Shown: positions 8,563-18,389 of the stretch, piece after piece
How the letters are laid out: each line of letters starts with the position of its first letter
Numbering within the stretch: position 1 is the stretch's first letter
DNA from: Ruminococcaceae bacterium UBA1036
Lineage (GTDB): Bacteria > Bacillota > Clostridia > Oscillospirales > Acutalibacteraceae
Reading direction: 5' to 3'
Assembly: GCA_002316805.1 (NCBI GenBank)
Contig: DCEF01000010.1
Location: forward strand, 124,001-188,000
DNA: 64,000 bases
The notes under the pieces: model-generated
What the model saw: the letters and a program-made list of their open reading frames with translations, nothing else
What the model was told of the DNA's origin: nothing
Database searches by the model: none
Position numbers and translations under genes: made by a program

Positions 8563-11500
8563 TCATGCTTTTATACCTAATTTTGCTTCCATCTGCGCAA
8601 CAGGCATTTCAAGCAGTTTTGAAACACCTTCGTCCTGCATCGTCACACCGTAAAGAACATCTGCCCCCTCCATGCTGCCGCGCCGGTGCGTGATCAATAT
8701 AAACTGTGTATGTTCCGTCAATCTTCTCAGATACGCTGCGAACCGTGTCACATTAACATCATCAAGGGCCGCCTCGATTTCGTCGAGGACGCAGAATGGA
8801 GGTGGGCTGACTTTCATTATTGCAAAATAAATTGCAATGGCTACAAGCGCCTTTTCACCGCCGGAAAGCGCCTCAAGATGAGAAACGATTTTTCCCGGCG
8901 GCTGAACCGAAATCTCAATTCCAGAATTAAGCACATCGCCCGGATCCGTTAATGAAAGGGCGCCCTTGCCGCCGCCAAAAAGATCTTTGAACGTTTCACC
9001 GAAGTTTTTGTTTATCTGCTGAAAGCGTTCCGTAAACAGCTCTTTCATCTGGCGCGTTAGGTTCCCAATCAATTTGTTCAGCTCGTCCCGTGACTGCTCC
9101 ACATCAGAAACCTGCTTTTTCAGGAACTCATAGCGCCCGCTCACTTCTTTATATTCGTCAACCGCACCTACATTAACAGAGCCGAGGCCTTTTATTTGAC
9201 TTTTTACAGTTTCCAGCTGCTTTTCAGCTTTTGCTCTGTCTTCAATCTTTGTGCTGAACTGCTCTTCGGCTTCGCGCCGCGTAAGCTCATATTCCTTCCA
9301 AAGTTGAGAAATAATGCTGTCATAAGCTTTCTGCAGGTTTGCTTTCCGCTCCTCAAGCAGTGCAAGGTCATGGTTCACTTTTTCTTTCTCGTCGGACTTT
9401 TCCCGTTCCTTAGCCCTTAGCTGGACTGACTGCTTTTCGAGTTCCATGCGGCGCTGGTTCAGCTCTTTAACAGTACCCGAGGATTTCTTTGCCTCATCAC
9501 GCATCGACTTTGCTTCTTCAGCAAGCGTTTTTATTTTTTCCTGCAAATTTTCCGTAGATACGTTTAAAGTGCGGATTTCTTCCTGCAGCGCGGTGATTTT
9601 TTCCTGATGGCTGCGCCCGCGCTCCTCGGCTTCACGGATAGAATTTTCAAGCGACTGGATATCTTTGCGGGCAGCGAGCCTGTCAAGTTCTATTTTACGT
9701 ATCTTTTCTGCCAGCTCGTCACATTTGCGGCTAAGGCCTTCGCGGTCACCGCTTGCCGCTGCAAGTTCCTCTTTCTGCTTTTCCGCTTCACTCTGAAAAC
9801 TTTCCGACTGAGCTTTTGCCTTCTCCTTCTCCGCGCGCTGGACTTTCATGCGTGCTTCGGCTTTCTCCGCTTCTTTCTCGAGCGCTTCAATATCGCGCAC
9901 AGCAGATTTCAGTTCGGATTCGCTCCGGCGGCATTCGGCATCAAGGCGGACGCGCTCTTCCTGCGCAGAGGAAAGTTCCCCTCTTGCGCCTGAAAAGTCG
10001 GCTTCCGATGCAGATACCTCATCAGCGGCTTTTTTCAATGCTTCGGCTGCCGCTTTTGCACCGATGCGCAGCTTTTCAGCCTGTTCTTTAATCTTCTCAA
10101 TTTCAGTAGCACGGCTAATAAGGCCAGAGTTTCTGCCTTTTGAGCCGCCGGTGAAAGAACCGCCGACATTGACGACCTGACCGTCCATAGTTACTACGCG
10201 GAACCTGTATCCATAAAGGCGCGCAATATATGAAGCGCTGTCAAGGTCTTCGGCTATCACTATGCGCCCAAGCAAAAAGCTGACTATGCCACGGTATTCT
10301 TCATCGTACGTGCATAGCTCAGAAGCTATGCCGACATATCCACGGCATGAATCAAGGCCCGATTCACGCAGGTATCTTCCGCGTATTGATGAAACAGGAA
10401 GAAAAGTAGCACGGCCGCCATTTGTGCGTTTCAGAAAGGCTATGGCACTCTTTGCGCACTGCTCCGTCTCTACGACAATATTCTGCATTGCGGCGCCAAG
10501 CGCCGTTTCCATTGCTACAGCGTATTGCTCCGGCACGCGGATCAAGCGTGAAACAGGCCCACGGATTCCTGAAAGCTCACCACGCTCTGAGGCCTTCATA
10601 ACAGATTTAACGCTGCCTGAAAAGCCCTCCATATTTTGCTCCAGATCTTCCAGCAGCTTTGCCCGCCGCAGCTGGGACTGCAGGTCAAGGTTTGCGGTAT
10701 CGCTTTTCCGTTTTGATTCCTCCCTGCGGCTGATACGGGCATCAAGCCGCATTTTATAACCGTTGACGCTGTTTACAAGGGACTTTATTTTTTCATCTGC
10801 AGCGCAGAGCTTCTGACGGTAAGACTTAGCATATTCTCCCGTCTCTTCCTTTTTCTTCGTTTTCTCAGCAAGGCTTTGGCGAACGGAAGAAAGGCGCAAC
10901 TCAATCTCTGAAATTGTTGAAGCCGCCGTCACTTCCGCAACTTTTGCATCTGTTGCCTTAGCCGTAAGCTCGGCAATTTTCTGAGAATAAGCATCTATTT
11001 TTCCGGCAGTTTCATCTACGCCGCTTTTCAATTTTCCAAGCTCGGCGTTGCCTGCATTAAAAGTCTTATCTTTTTCTTTTATGTATTCTGTGCGTTCTTT
11101 AAGATTTGATTTTTTCTCGGCAATTTCCTGCTGAACATCTGTTCCTGAGGCGCTGTTCTGTTCGATTTCTTCCTTGATACGCCCTATGTTCTCATTATTA
11201 TGGTGGATATCATTTTGCAGCACCGAAACTTTCCCGTCTTTCTGGACAGCCCCTTCTTCAAGGGAAGCGCATTTGCTACGCACTTTGTCGGTCTCCGCTG
11301 CGCATGCGTTCGACTCCTGAAAAGTTTTCTCTATCTGGCTTTCAAATTTCTGCACCGCTTTTTCCGATTCGTCATACTGGTTTTTTGCAATCAGTATTTT
11401 ATTCTCCTGCTCGTGCAACGTCTGGCCCGACCTGTTAATGTCAAAAAGCCAAAGCCCAATTTCAAGCTCTTTTTTTTTGCCGGCAAGGCTTAGATATTCT

Positions 11501-12138
11501 TTTGCTTTTTCTGACTGCACTTTTAAAGGCCCTATACGGCTTTCAAGCTCGGAAAGTATATCGTGCAGGCGAAGAAGGTTGTCCTGTGCCTGAGCCAGTC
11601 TATGCTCGGCATCTTCTTTGCGGTAGCGAAAACGTGAAATTCCGGCGGCTTCCTCGAAAATCTCGCGCCTGTCTTCACTGCGCGCGGAAACGATGCTATC
11701 TATTTTGCCCTGCCCAATAATAGAATAACCGTCGCGCCCAAGGCCGGTATCCATGAAAAGCTCGTTTATATCTTTCAGTCTTACCTGAGTATTGTTTATC
11801 AAGTACTCGCTTTCGCCTGACCGGTAATAACGCCTTGTAACGGAAACGCTGTCGTCATCATAAGGAAGCTTACGGCTGCTGTTATCTATGTTTAGAGTAA
11901 CTTCCGCAAACCCGAGCGGCTTGCGGCCAGGAGTACCGTTAAAAATAACATCTTCCATTTTTGTACAGCGAAGTGTGCGCACCGACTGCTCGCCGAGCAC
12001 CCAGAGTATGGCATCGCTTATGTTGCTTTTTCCACTTCCATTAGGGCCAACTACTGCTGTAATTCCATCATGGAAATCGAGCTTTGTTTTGTCCGGAAAC
12101 GTCTTAAAGCCCTGCAGTACAAGTGATTTAAGCAGCAA
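8563..12138 (-). CDS. smc: Chromosome segregation protein SMC
   Basis: Condensin ATPase that, with ScpA and ScpB, compacts and segregates the chromosome. The protein has an N-terminal Walker A (GPNGSGKSN) near residue 32, a coiled coil, a hinge around residues 510-660 with GGSFTGGS, a second coiled coil, then LSGGEKALVAIAI and the Walker B VLDEIEAALDD. I place the start at TTG 12138, giving MLLKSLVLQGFKTF, which matches the family N-terminus. The SD AAGG lies eight bases upstream, whereas the in-frame GTG at 12147 overlaps the SD. The length of 1191 residues is typical. It sits between the radical SAM gene and ftsY. Confidence 0.97.
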   Translation of the reverse strand: MLLKSLVLQGFKTFPDKTKLDFHDGITAVVGPNGSGKSNISDAILWVLGEQSVRTLRCTKMEDVIFNGTPGRKPLGFAEVTLNIDNSSRKLPYDDDSVSVTRRYYRSGESEYLINNTQVRLKDINELFMDTGLGRDGYSIIGQGKIDSIVSARSEDRREIFEEAAGISRFRYRKEDAEHRLAQAQDNLLRLHDILSELESRIGPLKVQSEKAKEYLSLAGKKKELEIGLWLFDINRSGQTLHEQENKILIAKNQYDESEKAVQKFESQIEKTFQESNACAAETDKVRSKCASLEEGAVQKDGKVSVLQNDIHHNNENIGRIKEEIEQNSASGTDVQQEIAEKKSNLKERTEYIKEKDKTFNAGNAELGKLKSGVDETAGKIDAYSQKIAELTAKATDAKVAEVTAASTISEIELRLSSVRQSLAEKTKKKEETGEYAKSYRQKLCAADEKIKSLVNSVNGYKMRLDARISRREESKRKSDTANLDLQSQLRRAKLLEDLEQNMEGFSGSVKSVMKASERGELSGIRGPVSRLIRVPEQYAVAMETALGAAMQNIVVETEQCAKSAIAFLKRTNGGRATFLPVSSIRGRYLRESGLDSCRGYVGIASELCTYDEEYRGIVSFLLGRIVIAEDLDSASYIARLYGYRFRVVTMDGQVVNVGGSFTGGSKGRNSGLISRATEIEKIKEQAEKLRIGAKAAAEALKKAADEVSASEADFSGARGELSSAQEERVRLDAECRRSESELKSAVRDIEALEKEAEKAEARMKVQRAEKEKAKAQSESFQSEAEKQKEELAAASGDREGLSRKCDELAEKIRKIELDRLAARKDIQSLENSIREAEERGRSHQEKITALQEEIRTLNVSTENLQEKIKTLAEEAKSMRDEAKKSSGTVKELNQRRMELEKQSVQLRAKEREKSDEKEKVNHDLALLEERKANLQKAYDSIISQLWKEYELTRREAEEQFSTKIEDRAKAEKQLETVKSQIKGLGSVNVGAVDEYKEVSGRYEFLKKQVSDVEQSRDELNKLIGNLTRQMKELFTERFQQINKNFGETFKDLFGGGKGALSLTDPGDVLNSGIEISVQPPGKIVSHLEALSGGEKALVAIAIYFAIMKVSPPPFCVLDEIEAALDDVNVTRFAAYLRRLTEHTQFILITHRRGSMEGADVLYGVTMQDEGVSKLLEMPVAQMEAKLGIKA

Positions 12139-12161
12139 ATGCCACACCTTCTTTTATAAAA

Positions 12162-13166
12162 TCAGCCAGCAGATATTGCAATGTCGCTGCGCGGAACAGA
12201 AACGTCCGGATAAAAAGACACATCATAGCCCACTGCTGCAAGCTTGCAGATATTTTCCTTATTCTGCCCAATTGCCTGAGAAAGGCATTTAGGATTGACA
12301 AGTATTTTTACACGGCCAGCCGGAATCTTTTCTTTCTTCAGTTCCAGCTCCATTTTACGCAACAGGCGGCGGCTCTCGCAGAGCTCACGGAAAGCCGGAT
12401 GCCATGGGCCGCCAATTCTGTTCCGTTCAAGTTCAGGTGACGCGTGTAACCCAAGGCGTATTACCGGAATGCCGCGGCTTTCGAAAAAGCCAAGCAGCTC
12501 TGCGCAGAGCTCCACAGCTTCCTCCAAAGTTTGCGGCCGGTACTTTCCCCTCTCGCAGGCTTCGCCAAGCACAGTGCCGCGCAGGGCGATAGTAGGATAA
12601 ATGCGCACACAATCCGGCGACAGGTCCGCAATCTTTTCAGCCGTAGCCCTTGCGCCGTCATCTGTGTCACCCATAAGGCCGGTCATCATCTGCAAGCCAA
12701 GCGAAAAGCCGGCCGCGCGTATGAGGCCCGACGCTTCCTCCACCTGCTCCGCAGTATGGCCGCGCCCATTAAGGGCAAGCACACGGTCATCCATGCTCTG
12801 GGCACCGAGCTCAATTGTCGTCACGCCATAGTGTTTAAGTATGGACAGAATCTCATCATCAATATAATCGGGCCGAGTGGAAATACGTATTCCTGCAAAA
12901 CGCCCGTCTTTTACATAAGGCCATGCAGCTTCCAGAAGTGAAACCATATAGCTTCGCTTAATGGCGGTAAAACTGCCGCCGAAAAATGCTATCTCGGCAT
13001 CTTTTGATTTTTCGCCGAGGCTTTTTAAGGCTGTTTCGGCAGCGGCACGCACATCTGCCGCTTCAGGCTGCTTTTCAACGCCCGTGATAGTGTGCTGGTT
13101 GCAGAAGCTGCACGCGTGCGGGCAGCCGTTGTTAGGCACAAAAAGTGCCACATTAGCATGTCTCAA
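12162..13166 (-). CDS. Radical SAM protein, Elp3-like group, function unknown
   Basis: A radical SAM enzyme with the cluster-binding CxxxCxxC at Cys15, Cys19 and Cys22 (CPHACSFC). Other SAM-domain features are visible: FFGGSFTAI near residue 62 and GIRISTRPDYID near residue 95, and ELGAQSMDD as in Elp3-like and coproporphyrinogen-oxidase-like SAM domains. It lacks an acetyltransferase domain. The start TTG 13166 overlaps the rnc stop, with a weak SD. Genes of this type are commonly found between rnc and smc in Clostridia, but I know of no established reaction. A tRNA-related role is possible from the Elp3 resemblance only. Confidence 0.85.
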   Translation of the reverse strand: MRHANVALFVPNNGCPHACSFCNQHTITGVEKQPEAADVRAAAETALKSLGEKSKDAEIAFFGGSFTAIKRSYMVSLLEAAWPYVKDGRFAGIRISTRPDYIDDEILSILKHYGVTTIELGAQSMDDRVLALNGRGHTAEQVEEASGLIRAAGFSLGLQMMTGLMGDTDDGARATAEKIADLSPDCVRIYPTIALRGTVLGEACERGKYRPQTLEEAVELCAELLGFFESRGIPVIRLGLHASPELERNRIGGPWHPAFRELCESRRLLRKMELELKKEKIPAGRVKILVNPKCLSQAIGQNKENICKLAAVGYDVSFYPDVSVPRSDIAISAG

Positions 13167-13858
13167 TAGCCCATCAGCCCCAATGCTTCGCGCGCGGCTT
13201 GCTGCTCAGCTTCCTTTTTGCTGCGCCCGCCGCCTTTACCAACAACATTGCCGTCAAGGCACACCTCAACAGTAAAATGCTTGTAATGGTCAGGCCCGCT
13301 CTCGCCCGTCAGGACATACTCCAGACGATCTTCCGGATTTTTCTGGACAATTTCCTGAAGGGCGGTTTTATAATCTTTAAAGGTTTTCGGTTTTGGCTCT
13401 TTCAAAAGCGGCACAACAAACCGCAAGACAAACTTTCGCGCTTTTTCCATACCTCCGTCAAGGTAAATTGCAGCCGTAATAGACTCAAACATATCGGCAA
13501 GGATTGAGGAGCGCGTTTTTCCTCCTGAGCGCTGCTCCCCGCGGCTCAAAAGCATATAGTCCCCTATGCCAAGCTGGCGCGAAAAGCCACAGCAGGCCTT
13601 TTCACATACAAGGGCAGCACGTTTTTTGGTAAGGTCGCCTTCAGGAAGTTTAGGGTAATGGCGGTAAAGGTAGTCTGCCACAACAAGCCCGAGAATTGAA
13701 TCGCCGAGAAACTCCAGCCGCTCATAGCTGCCACACGGCAGATGGCATTCATTCGCATAGGAAGAGTGCGTCAGCGCCGTTTTTAAATACCGCTTGTTCT
13801 TGAACTGGTACTGAAGTTTATCTTCAAGTCCGTTAAGCGGCAACTGTTCAGAAGTCAA
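13163..13858 (-). CDS. rnc: Ribonuclease III
   Basis: Endonuclease for double-stranded RNA that processes rRNA precursors and structured mRNAs. The N-terminal catalytic domain has the signature YERLEFLGDSILGLV; the second acidic site is in ILADMFESITAAIYLD. A C-terminal dsRNA-binding domain ends with GGGRSKKEAEQQAAREAL. At 231 residues it is full length. The start is TTG 13858, overlapping the plsX stop (TTGA); no in-frame ATG lies before the conserved region. It is translationally coupled at both ends. The acpP gene often found just upstream is absent. Confidence 0.95.
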   Translation of the reverse strand: MTSEQLPLNGLEDKLQYQFKNKRYLKTALTHSSYANECHLPCGSYERLEFLGDSILGLVVADYLYRHYPKLPEGDLTKKRAALVCEKACCGFSRQLGIGDYMLLSRGEQRSGGKTRSSILADMFESITAAIYLDGGMEKARKFVLRFVVPLLKEPKPKTFKDYKTALQEIVQKNPEDRLEYVLTGESGPDHYKHFTVEVCLDGNVVGKGGGRSKKEAEQQAAREALGLMGY

Positions 13859-14880
13859 AATGTCTCATCTGCCTTTGCTTCATTGATTTCACCGTATTTT
13901 GCTAAAGAAGATACGATTTCCTCTGTAACGTTACCCTCAACATACGCCTTCGTCAGGCGGATAGCGTTACAGACAGTTTTCGCCTTTGCGCTGCCATGCA
14001 TCTTGAAAACAGGCTTAAGGCATCCTATAAGAGGTGCACCGCCGTATTCATTGTAGTCAAAATTATGCTTAAGCTTTTTTATATCATTAAGAACAAGTGC
14101 AGCCGCAAACTTGTTTTTCGCATTTTTTGTAAATATGGATTTCATTTTGCCGAGAAGCATGATCGCAACGCCCTCATACATCTTGAGTATCACATTTCCT
14201 GTAAACCCGTCGGTTACGACGACATCCCCAGCATCCAGCGGTATGCTGCGGGCTTCGATATTCCCGATGAAATTTATGCTTGACTGCTTGAGAAGCTTGA
14301 ACGCCTTATGCTGGAGCAGACCGCCCTTCTGGTCCTCAGTGCCAATATTGGCGAGTGAAACGCGCGGGTTATTAACTCCCATTACCTTTTCCATGTATAC
14401 CGAGCCCATGATTCCAAACTGCTGCAGCATTTCTGCTGTGCAATTTACATTTGCCCCGCAGTCAATAAGCATGAACGAGCCCTTATCGTTCGGCAGCACA
14501 GGCGCAAATACAACGCGCTTTATGCCTTTTATGCGCTTAACAATAAGCGAGGCACCTACAACAAGGGCTCCGCTGTTTCCGCCTGAAACAAAAGCATCGC
14601 CTTCACCGGCGCTTAGCCTCCTGAGACCTTCAGCCATTGAGCTGTCGTTCTTTTCCTTCACAACCGACCCTGGGCTGTCTTCCATTGTTATGACACTTGG
14701 GGTATCGACAATTTCCATCCGCTCAAGCGAAATATTGTTTTCCGATGCTGCACGGCGAATTTTGTTTTCTGGGCCAGTCAGCATCACATCGACATCCAGC
14801 CCCTGAGCAGCAGCCGCACAGCCTTTTATAATTTCAAGCGGTGCATTGTCCCCACCGAAAGCATCAACAATTATTTTCAT
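13855..14880 (-). CDS. plsX: Phosphate acyltransferase PlsX
   Basis: Converts acyl-ACP to acyl-phosphate, which PlsY (present at 30034-30747) uses to make lysophosphatidate. The start is ATG 14880, giving MKIIVDAFGGDNAP, the family N-terminus, with SD GGAG about nine bases upstream. Upstream in-frame codons lack an SD. The protein is 341 residues and contains the conserved GGNSGALV, NVNCTAEML and DGFTGNVILK segments. It is 31 bases after trmFO and overlaps rnc. No fab or acpP genes adjoin it, although that linkage is common in Firmicutes. Confidence 0.95.
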   Translation of the reverse strand: MKIIVDAFGGDNAPLEIIKGCAAAAQGLDVDVMLTGPENKIRRAASENNISLERMEIVDTPSVITMEDSPGSVVKEKNDSSMAEGLRRLSAGEGDAFVSGGNSGALVVGASLIVKRIKGIKRVVFAPVLPNDKGSFMLIDCGANVNCTAEMLQQFGIMGSVYMEKVMGVNNPRVSLANIGTEDQKGGLLQHKAFKLLKQSSINFIGNIEARSIPLDAGDVVVTDGFTGNVILKMYEGVAIMLLGKMKSIFTKNAKNKFAAALVLNDIKKLKHNFDYNEYGGAPLIGCLKPVFKMHGSAKAKTVCNAIRLTKAYVEGNVTEEIVSSLAKYGEINEAKADETF

Positions 14881-14911
14881 AAACAATATCTCCTTTTTCT
14901 GCGGAACAAAA

Positions 14912-16225
14912 TTATAACTTTTCTGCCTCACAGAATCCTGTAAGGTTATTAAGTGCCCTTTCAGCTAATGAAGCATACCTGTCCTTTTTGCATTTTATAT
15001 GCGGCTCTATCGGTGGCAGGATGCCGAAATTCGCCCCCATAGGCTGAAATGTAACCTCACTTGCATTTCCTACATATCGGCTGAGCGCGCCAATCATTGT
15101 TGTTTCAGGCAACACCGCTGTCTTTTCCCCTTTCATGCGCCTTACTGCATTTTTCCCAGCCACTATGCCGGAAGCAGCCGATTCCATATATCCCTCAACA
15201 CCTGTTATCTGGCCGGCAAAAAATATGCGCGGCTCTTTTCTAAGGCTGAAATCAGGCAGCAGCACGCGCGGTGAGTTGAGAAAAGTGTTGCGGTGCATCA
15301 CTCCATAGCGAACGAATTCGGCATGCTCAAGACCCGGTATCATGCCAAAAACACGTTTCTGCTCTCCAAATTTGAGATTTGTCTGGAATCCTACAAGGTT
15401 GTACATCGTTCCGCGAACATCTTCACGCCTAAGCTGAAGCACCGCCCATGGGCGGTGGCCCGTGCGCGGGTCACGCAGACCCACAGGCTTCATCGGTCCA
15501 AAACGCAGTGTATCTTGCCCGCGCCCGGCCATCACTTCCACAGGCATGCAGCCTTCGTAAACTTTGGGGTCTGCCTTGTCAAAGCCGTGCAAAGGGGCAC
15601 GCTCGGCATTTACAAGTTCATTGTAAAAAGACTCATACTCCTCTTTGTTCATCGGGCAGTTGAGGTAAGCGCCGTCTTCGCCATAGCTATAGCGCGACGC
15701 TGAAAATACGCGTTCCATATCAAGGCTTTCGGCTGTAACTATCGGCGCGGCTGCATCGTAAAAGCTGAGGCTGCCCCCGCACAGTGAAAAAATACGTGAT
15801 GCCAGGGCATCGGAAGTCAAAGGGCCTGTGGCGATAACAACAATACCATTCTTCGGAATATCTGTAATTTCTTTGCGACTGACATGTATTAAAGGCTGCG
15901 AGTATATTTTGCACGTGACAAGTTCAGAAAAAGCTTTGCGGTCAACGGCAAGCGCGCCGCCTGCCGGCACACGGCACTGAAGAGCACATGGAACAAGCAG
16001 CGAACCAAGGCGCCGCATTTCTTCCTTTAAAAGGCCTGCAGCGCTTTCCACGCGCTCAGCTTTCAGAGAATTTGAGCATACAAGCTCTGCAAAATTTTCA
16101 CTGCTGTGCGCCGGCGAAAAGCGTGTCGGTTTCATTTCATACAGCTCCACTTCAACCCCGCATGAGGCAATCTGCCATGCGGCTTCACAGCCGGCAAGGC
16201 CGGCACCAATTACCGTGATGCTCAT
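14912..16225 (-). CDS. trmFO: Folate/FAD-dependent tRNA (uracil-54-C5)-methyltransferase TrmFO
   Basis: Makes ribothymidine at position 54 of tRNA using methylenetetrahydrofolate and FADH2. The N-terminal dinucleotide-binding motif VIGAGLAGCEAAWQIA is intact, as are HSSENFAELVCSNSLK and GQITGVEGYMESAASGI. At 437 residues it is full length. Its ATG overlaps the topA stop by four bases (ATGA), and dprA lies further upstream, the topA-trmFO order known in Firmicutes. FolD (48068-48931) supplies the folate cofactor. Confidence 0.95.
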   Translation of the reverse strand: MSITVIGAGLAGCEAAWQIASCGVEVELYEMKPTRFSPAHSSENFAELVCSNSLKAERVESAAGLLKEEMRRLGSLLVPCALQCRVPAGGALAVDRKAFSELVTCKIYSQPLIHVSRKEITDIPKNGIVVIATGPLTSDALASRIFSLCGGSLSFYDAAAPIVTAESLDMERVFSASRYSYGEDGAYLNCPMNKEEYESFYNELVNAERAPLHGFDKADPKVYEGCMPVEVMAGRGQDTLRFGPMKPVGLRDPRTGHRPWAVLQLRREDVRGTMYNLVGFQTNLKFGEQKRVFGMIPGLEHAEFVRYGVMHRNTFLNSPRVLLPDFSLRKEPRIFFAGQITGVEGYMESAASGIVAGKNAVRRMKGEKTAVLPETTMIGALSRYVGNASEVTFQPMGANFGILPPIEPHIKCKKDRYASLAERALNNLTGFCEAEKL

Positions 16226-18309
16226 TCGTCTCCGTCATCCGTCCTTTCATAGCCGCAATCCGGCGTTATGCAGTAATATTTCGGATGCTTGCCTTTTTTC
16301 TTCATCAGCGTTTTTCCGCATTTGGGGCATTTCTCTTTTGTCGGCTCGTCCCATGACATAAAGTTGCATTTTGGGTAATTGGAACAACCATAAAAAATTC
16401 TGCCTTTTTTAGTGTGGCGTATAACAACCTTGCCGCCGCATTTCGGGCATTCGGCGCCGTTTGTCTCAACATATTTCTTTACGTTCTTGCACTCAGGGTA
16501 ACCCGGGCAGGCGAGGAACTTTCCATAGCGGCCAGTTTTTATGACCATGTGGCGTCCGCACTTTTCGCAGATAACGTCAGTCACGTCTTCTTTAAGCTGG
16601 ATCTTTACGCCCTTCATGGCTTCCTTTGCTTCTTTCAGCGTTTTGCTGAAATCTTCGTAAAAATCACTAAGCTCTTTTACCCAGTCTGTTTGCCCTTTCT
16701 GCACCCCGTCAAGGTCACTTTCCACCTGTGCGGTAAACTTGACGTTTACAATTTTAGGGAACCGCTCTTTAAGCAGTTTGGTAACTGTCTCGCCGAGCTC
16801 AGTAGGCTTAAGCGCCTTTCCGTCACGCACAACATATTCCCTTGCAAGTATGGTAGAAATAGTCACGGCGTAAGTTGAAGGGCGCCCTATGCCGTTTTCC
16901 TCAAGCGCTTTGATAAGCGATGCTTCTGTGTAGAACGGAGGCGGCTGAGTAAAATGCTGGCTGCCTGCTATATCTTTAAGGTTCAGCATCATACCCTTTT
17001 TAAGCTCCGGTAGTGAAGATTTTGCCTTTTCCTCATCATCCTTCGCTTCTTCATAAAGGACAGTAAAGCCATCGAAAGCCACAATATAACCTGATGCTTT
17101 AAAAGTGTAGTTATTTGCCTGAATTGTCACCTGAAGTGTGTCTTGGAGGCAGTTCGCCATCTGGCTTGCAATAAAGCGCTCCCAGACAAGTTTATACAGC
17201 TTATACTGGTCTGATGTAAGGCTTGACTTAACCTTATCCGGCGAAAGGCTTGGCACAGTAGGCCTTATGGCTTCATGGCCGTCCTGTGCATTTGCGCGTG
17301 ACTTGTAATGGCGCGGGGCTTCCGGAAGATAATCTTTGCCCCAGCGCTCATTTATATAGTCAGCGGCGCTTTTAATAGCCTCTTCCGAAATGCGCAGCGA
17401 GTCTGTACGCATATATGTTATAAGGCCTATGGCTCCCATACCATCCACTTCGATACCTTCATAAAGCTCCTGTGCAGCTTTCATTGTGCGGCGTGCTGTG
17501 AAGCCGAGGCGGCGAGACGCCTCCTGCTGCATGGTTGAAGTCGAAAACGGCGGAACCGGCGACTTCTTACGTTTGCCCTTCCTGACGTTTGTGACACTGA
17601 ATTCGGCACTTTTAAGATCTTCGAGAATATGGTCAGATTGCTCTTTGTTTTCAATCTTTATTTTTCCGTTTTCATCGCCGTATAAAGACGCCACAAAAGT
17701 ATGGCGCGAGCCTTTCGGTGAAAGTTTAGCCTCAATGCTCCAGTACTCTTCCGGAGTAAAAGCGTGGATTTTTTCCTCGCGGTCTACAATAAGGCGGACG
17801 GCAACAGACTGCACACGCCCTGCCGAAAGGCCATGGCGTATCTTCTGCGATAGAAACGGGCTGAGCTTATAGCCTACAAGGCGGTCTAAAATGCGGCGCG
17901 CCTGCTGTGCATTCACAAGGTTTAAGTCAATGTTGCGCGGATTTGCCATTCCTGCATAAATGCCTGTTTTTGTTATTTCATTAAACGTCACCCTGTTTTT
18001 GTCTTCCGTGCTAAGGCCCAAAAGGTACGCTAAATGCCATGAGATTGCTTCGCCTTCACGGTCAGGGTCCGTTGCTAAAAGGACACCGTCGCTTTTTTCC
18101 GCCTTGCTCTGCAGCTGCTGAACGAGTTTTTCCTTTCCCTTTATTACTTCATATTTTGGCTTAAAATTATTTTTAACATCTACACTGAGCCTGTTTTCAG
18201 GAAGATCGCGCACATGGCCCATGGATGCGACAACATTATAGCCGGAACCCAGAAATTTTTGAATTGTTTTTGCCTTGGCAGGTGATTCAACAATAACCAG
18301 CTTCGACAT
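16222..18309 (-). CDS. topA: DNA topoisomerase I
   Basis: Type IA topoisomerase that removes negative supercoils. The TOPRIM domain has VESPAKAKTIQKFLG at the start and DPDREGEAISWHL near residue 100. The active-site tyrosine is in YMRTDSLRIS. The C-terminus holds three four-cysteine zinc ribbons, beginning CEKCGRHMV, CPKCGGKVV and CPKCGKTLM. The 695 residues match the family. Start ATG 18309 has GAGGTGG seven bases upstream. It overlaps trmFO and lies 80 bases after dprA. Confidence 0.97.
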   Translation of the reverse strand: MSKLVIVESPAKAKTIQKFLGSGYNVVASMGHVRDLPENRLSVDVKNNFKPKYEVIKGKEKLVQQLQSKAEKSDGVLLATDPDREGEAISWHLAYLLGLSTEDKNRVTFNEITKTGIYAGMANPRNIDLNLVNAQQARRILDRLVGYKLSPFLSQKIRHGLSAGRVQSVAVRLIVDREEKIHAFTPEEYWSIEAKLSPKGSRHTFVASLYGDENGKIKIENKEQSDHILEDLKSAEFSVTNVRKGKRKKSPVPPFSTSTMQQEASRRLGFTARRTMKAAQELYEGIEVDGMGAIGLITYMRTDSLRISEEAIKSAADYINERWGKDYLPEAPRHYKSRANAQDGHEAIRPTVPSLSPDKVKSSLTSDQYKLYKLVWERFIASQMANCLQDTLQVTIQANNYTFKASGYIVAFDGFTVLYEEAKDDEEKAKSSLPELKKGMMLNLKDIAGSQHFTQPPPFYTEASLIKALEENGIGRPSTYAVTISTILAREYVVRDGKALKPTELGETVTKLLKERFPKIVNVKFTAQVESDLDGVQKGQTDWVKELSDFYEDFSKTLKEAKEAMKGVKIQLKEDVTDVICEKCGRHMVIKTGRYGKFLACPGYPECKNVKKYVETNGAECPKCGGKVVIRHTKKGRIFYGCSNYPKCNFMSWDEPTKEKCPKCGKTLMKKKGKHPKYYCITPDCGYERTDDGDE

Positions 18310-18389
18310 GTAACCACCTCACAGTAATTTTTTGCGAAAACCGCCGAAACGGCACACAGATTCTTTGAAATTATTAAGCTGCAATCATT

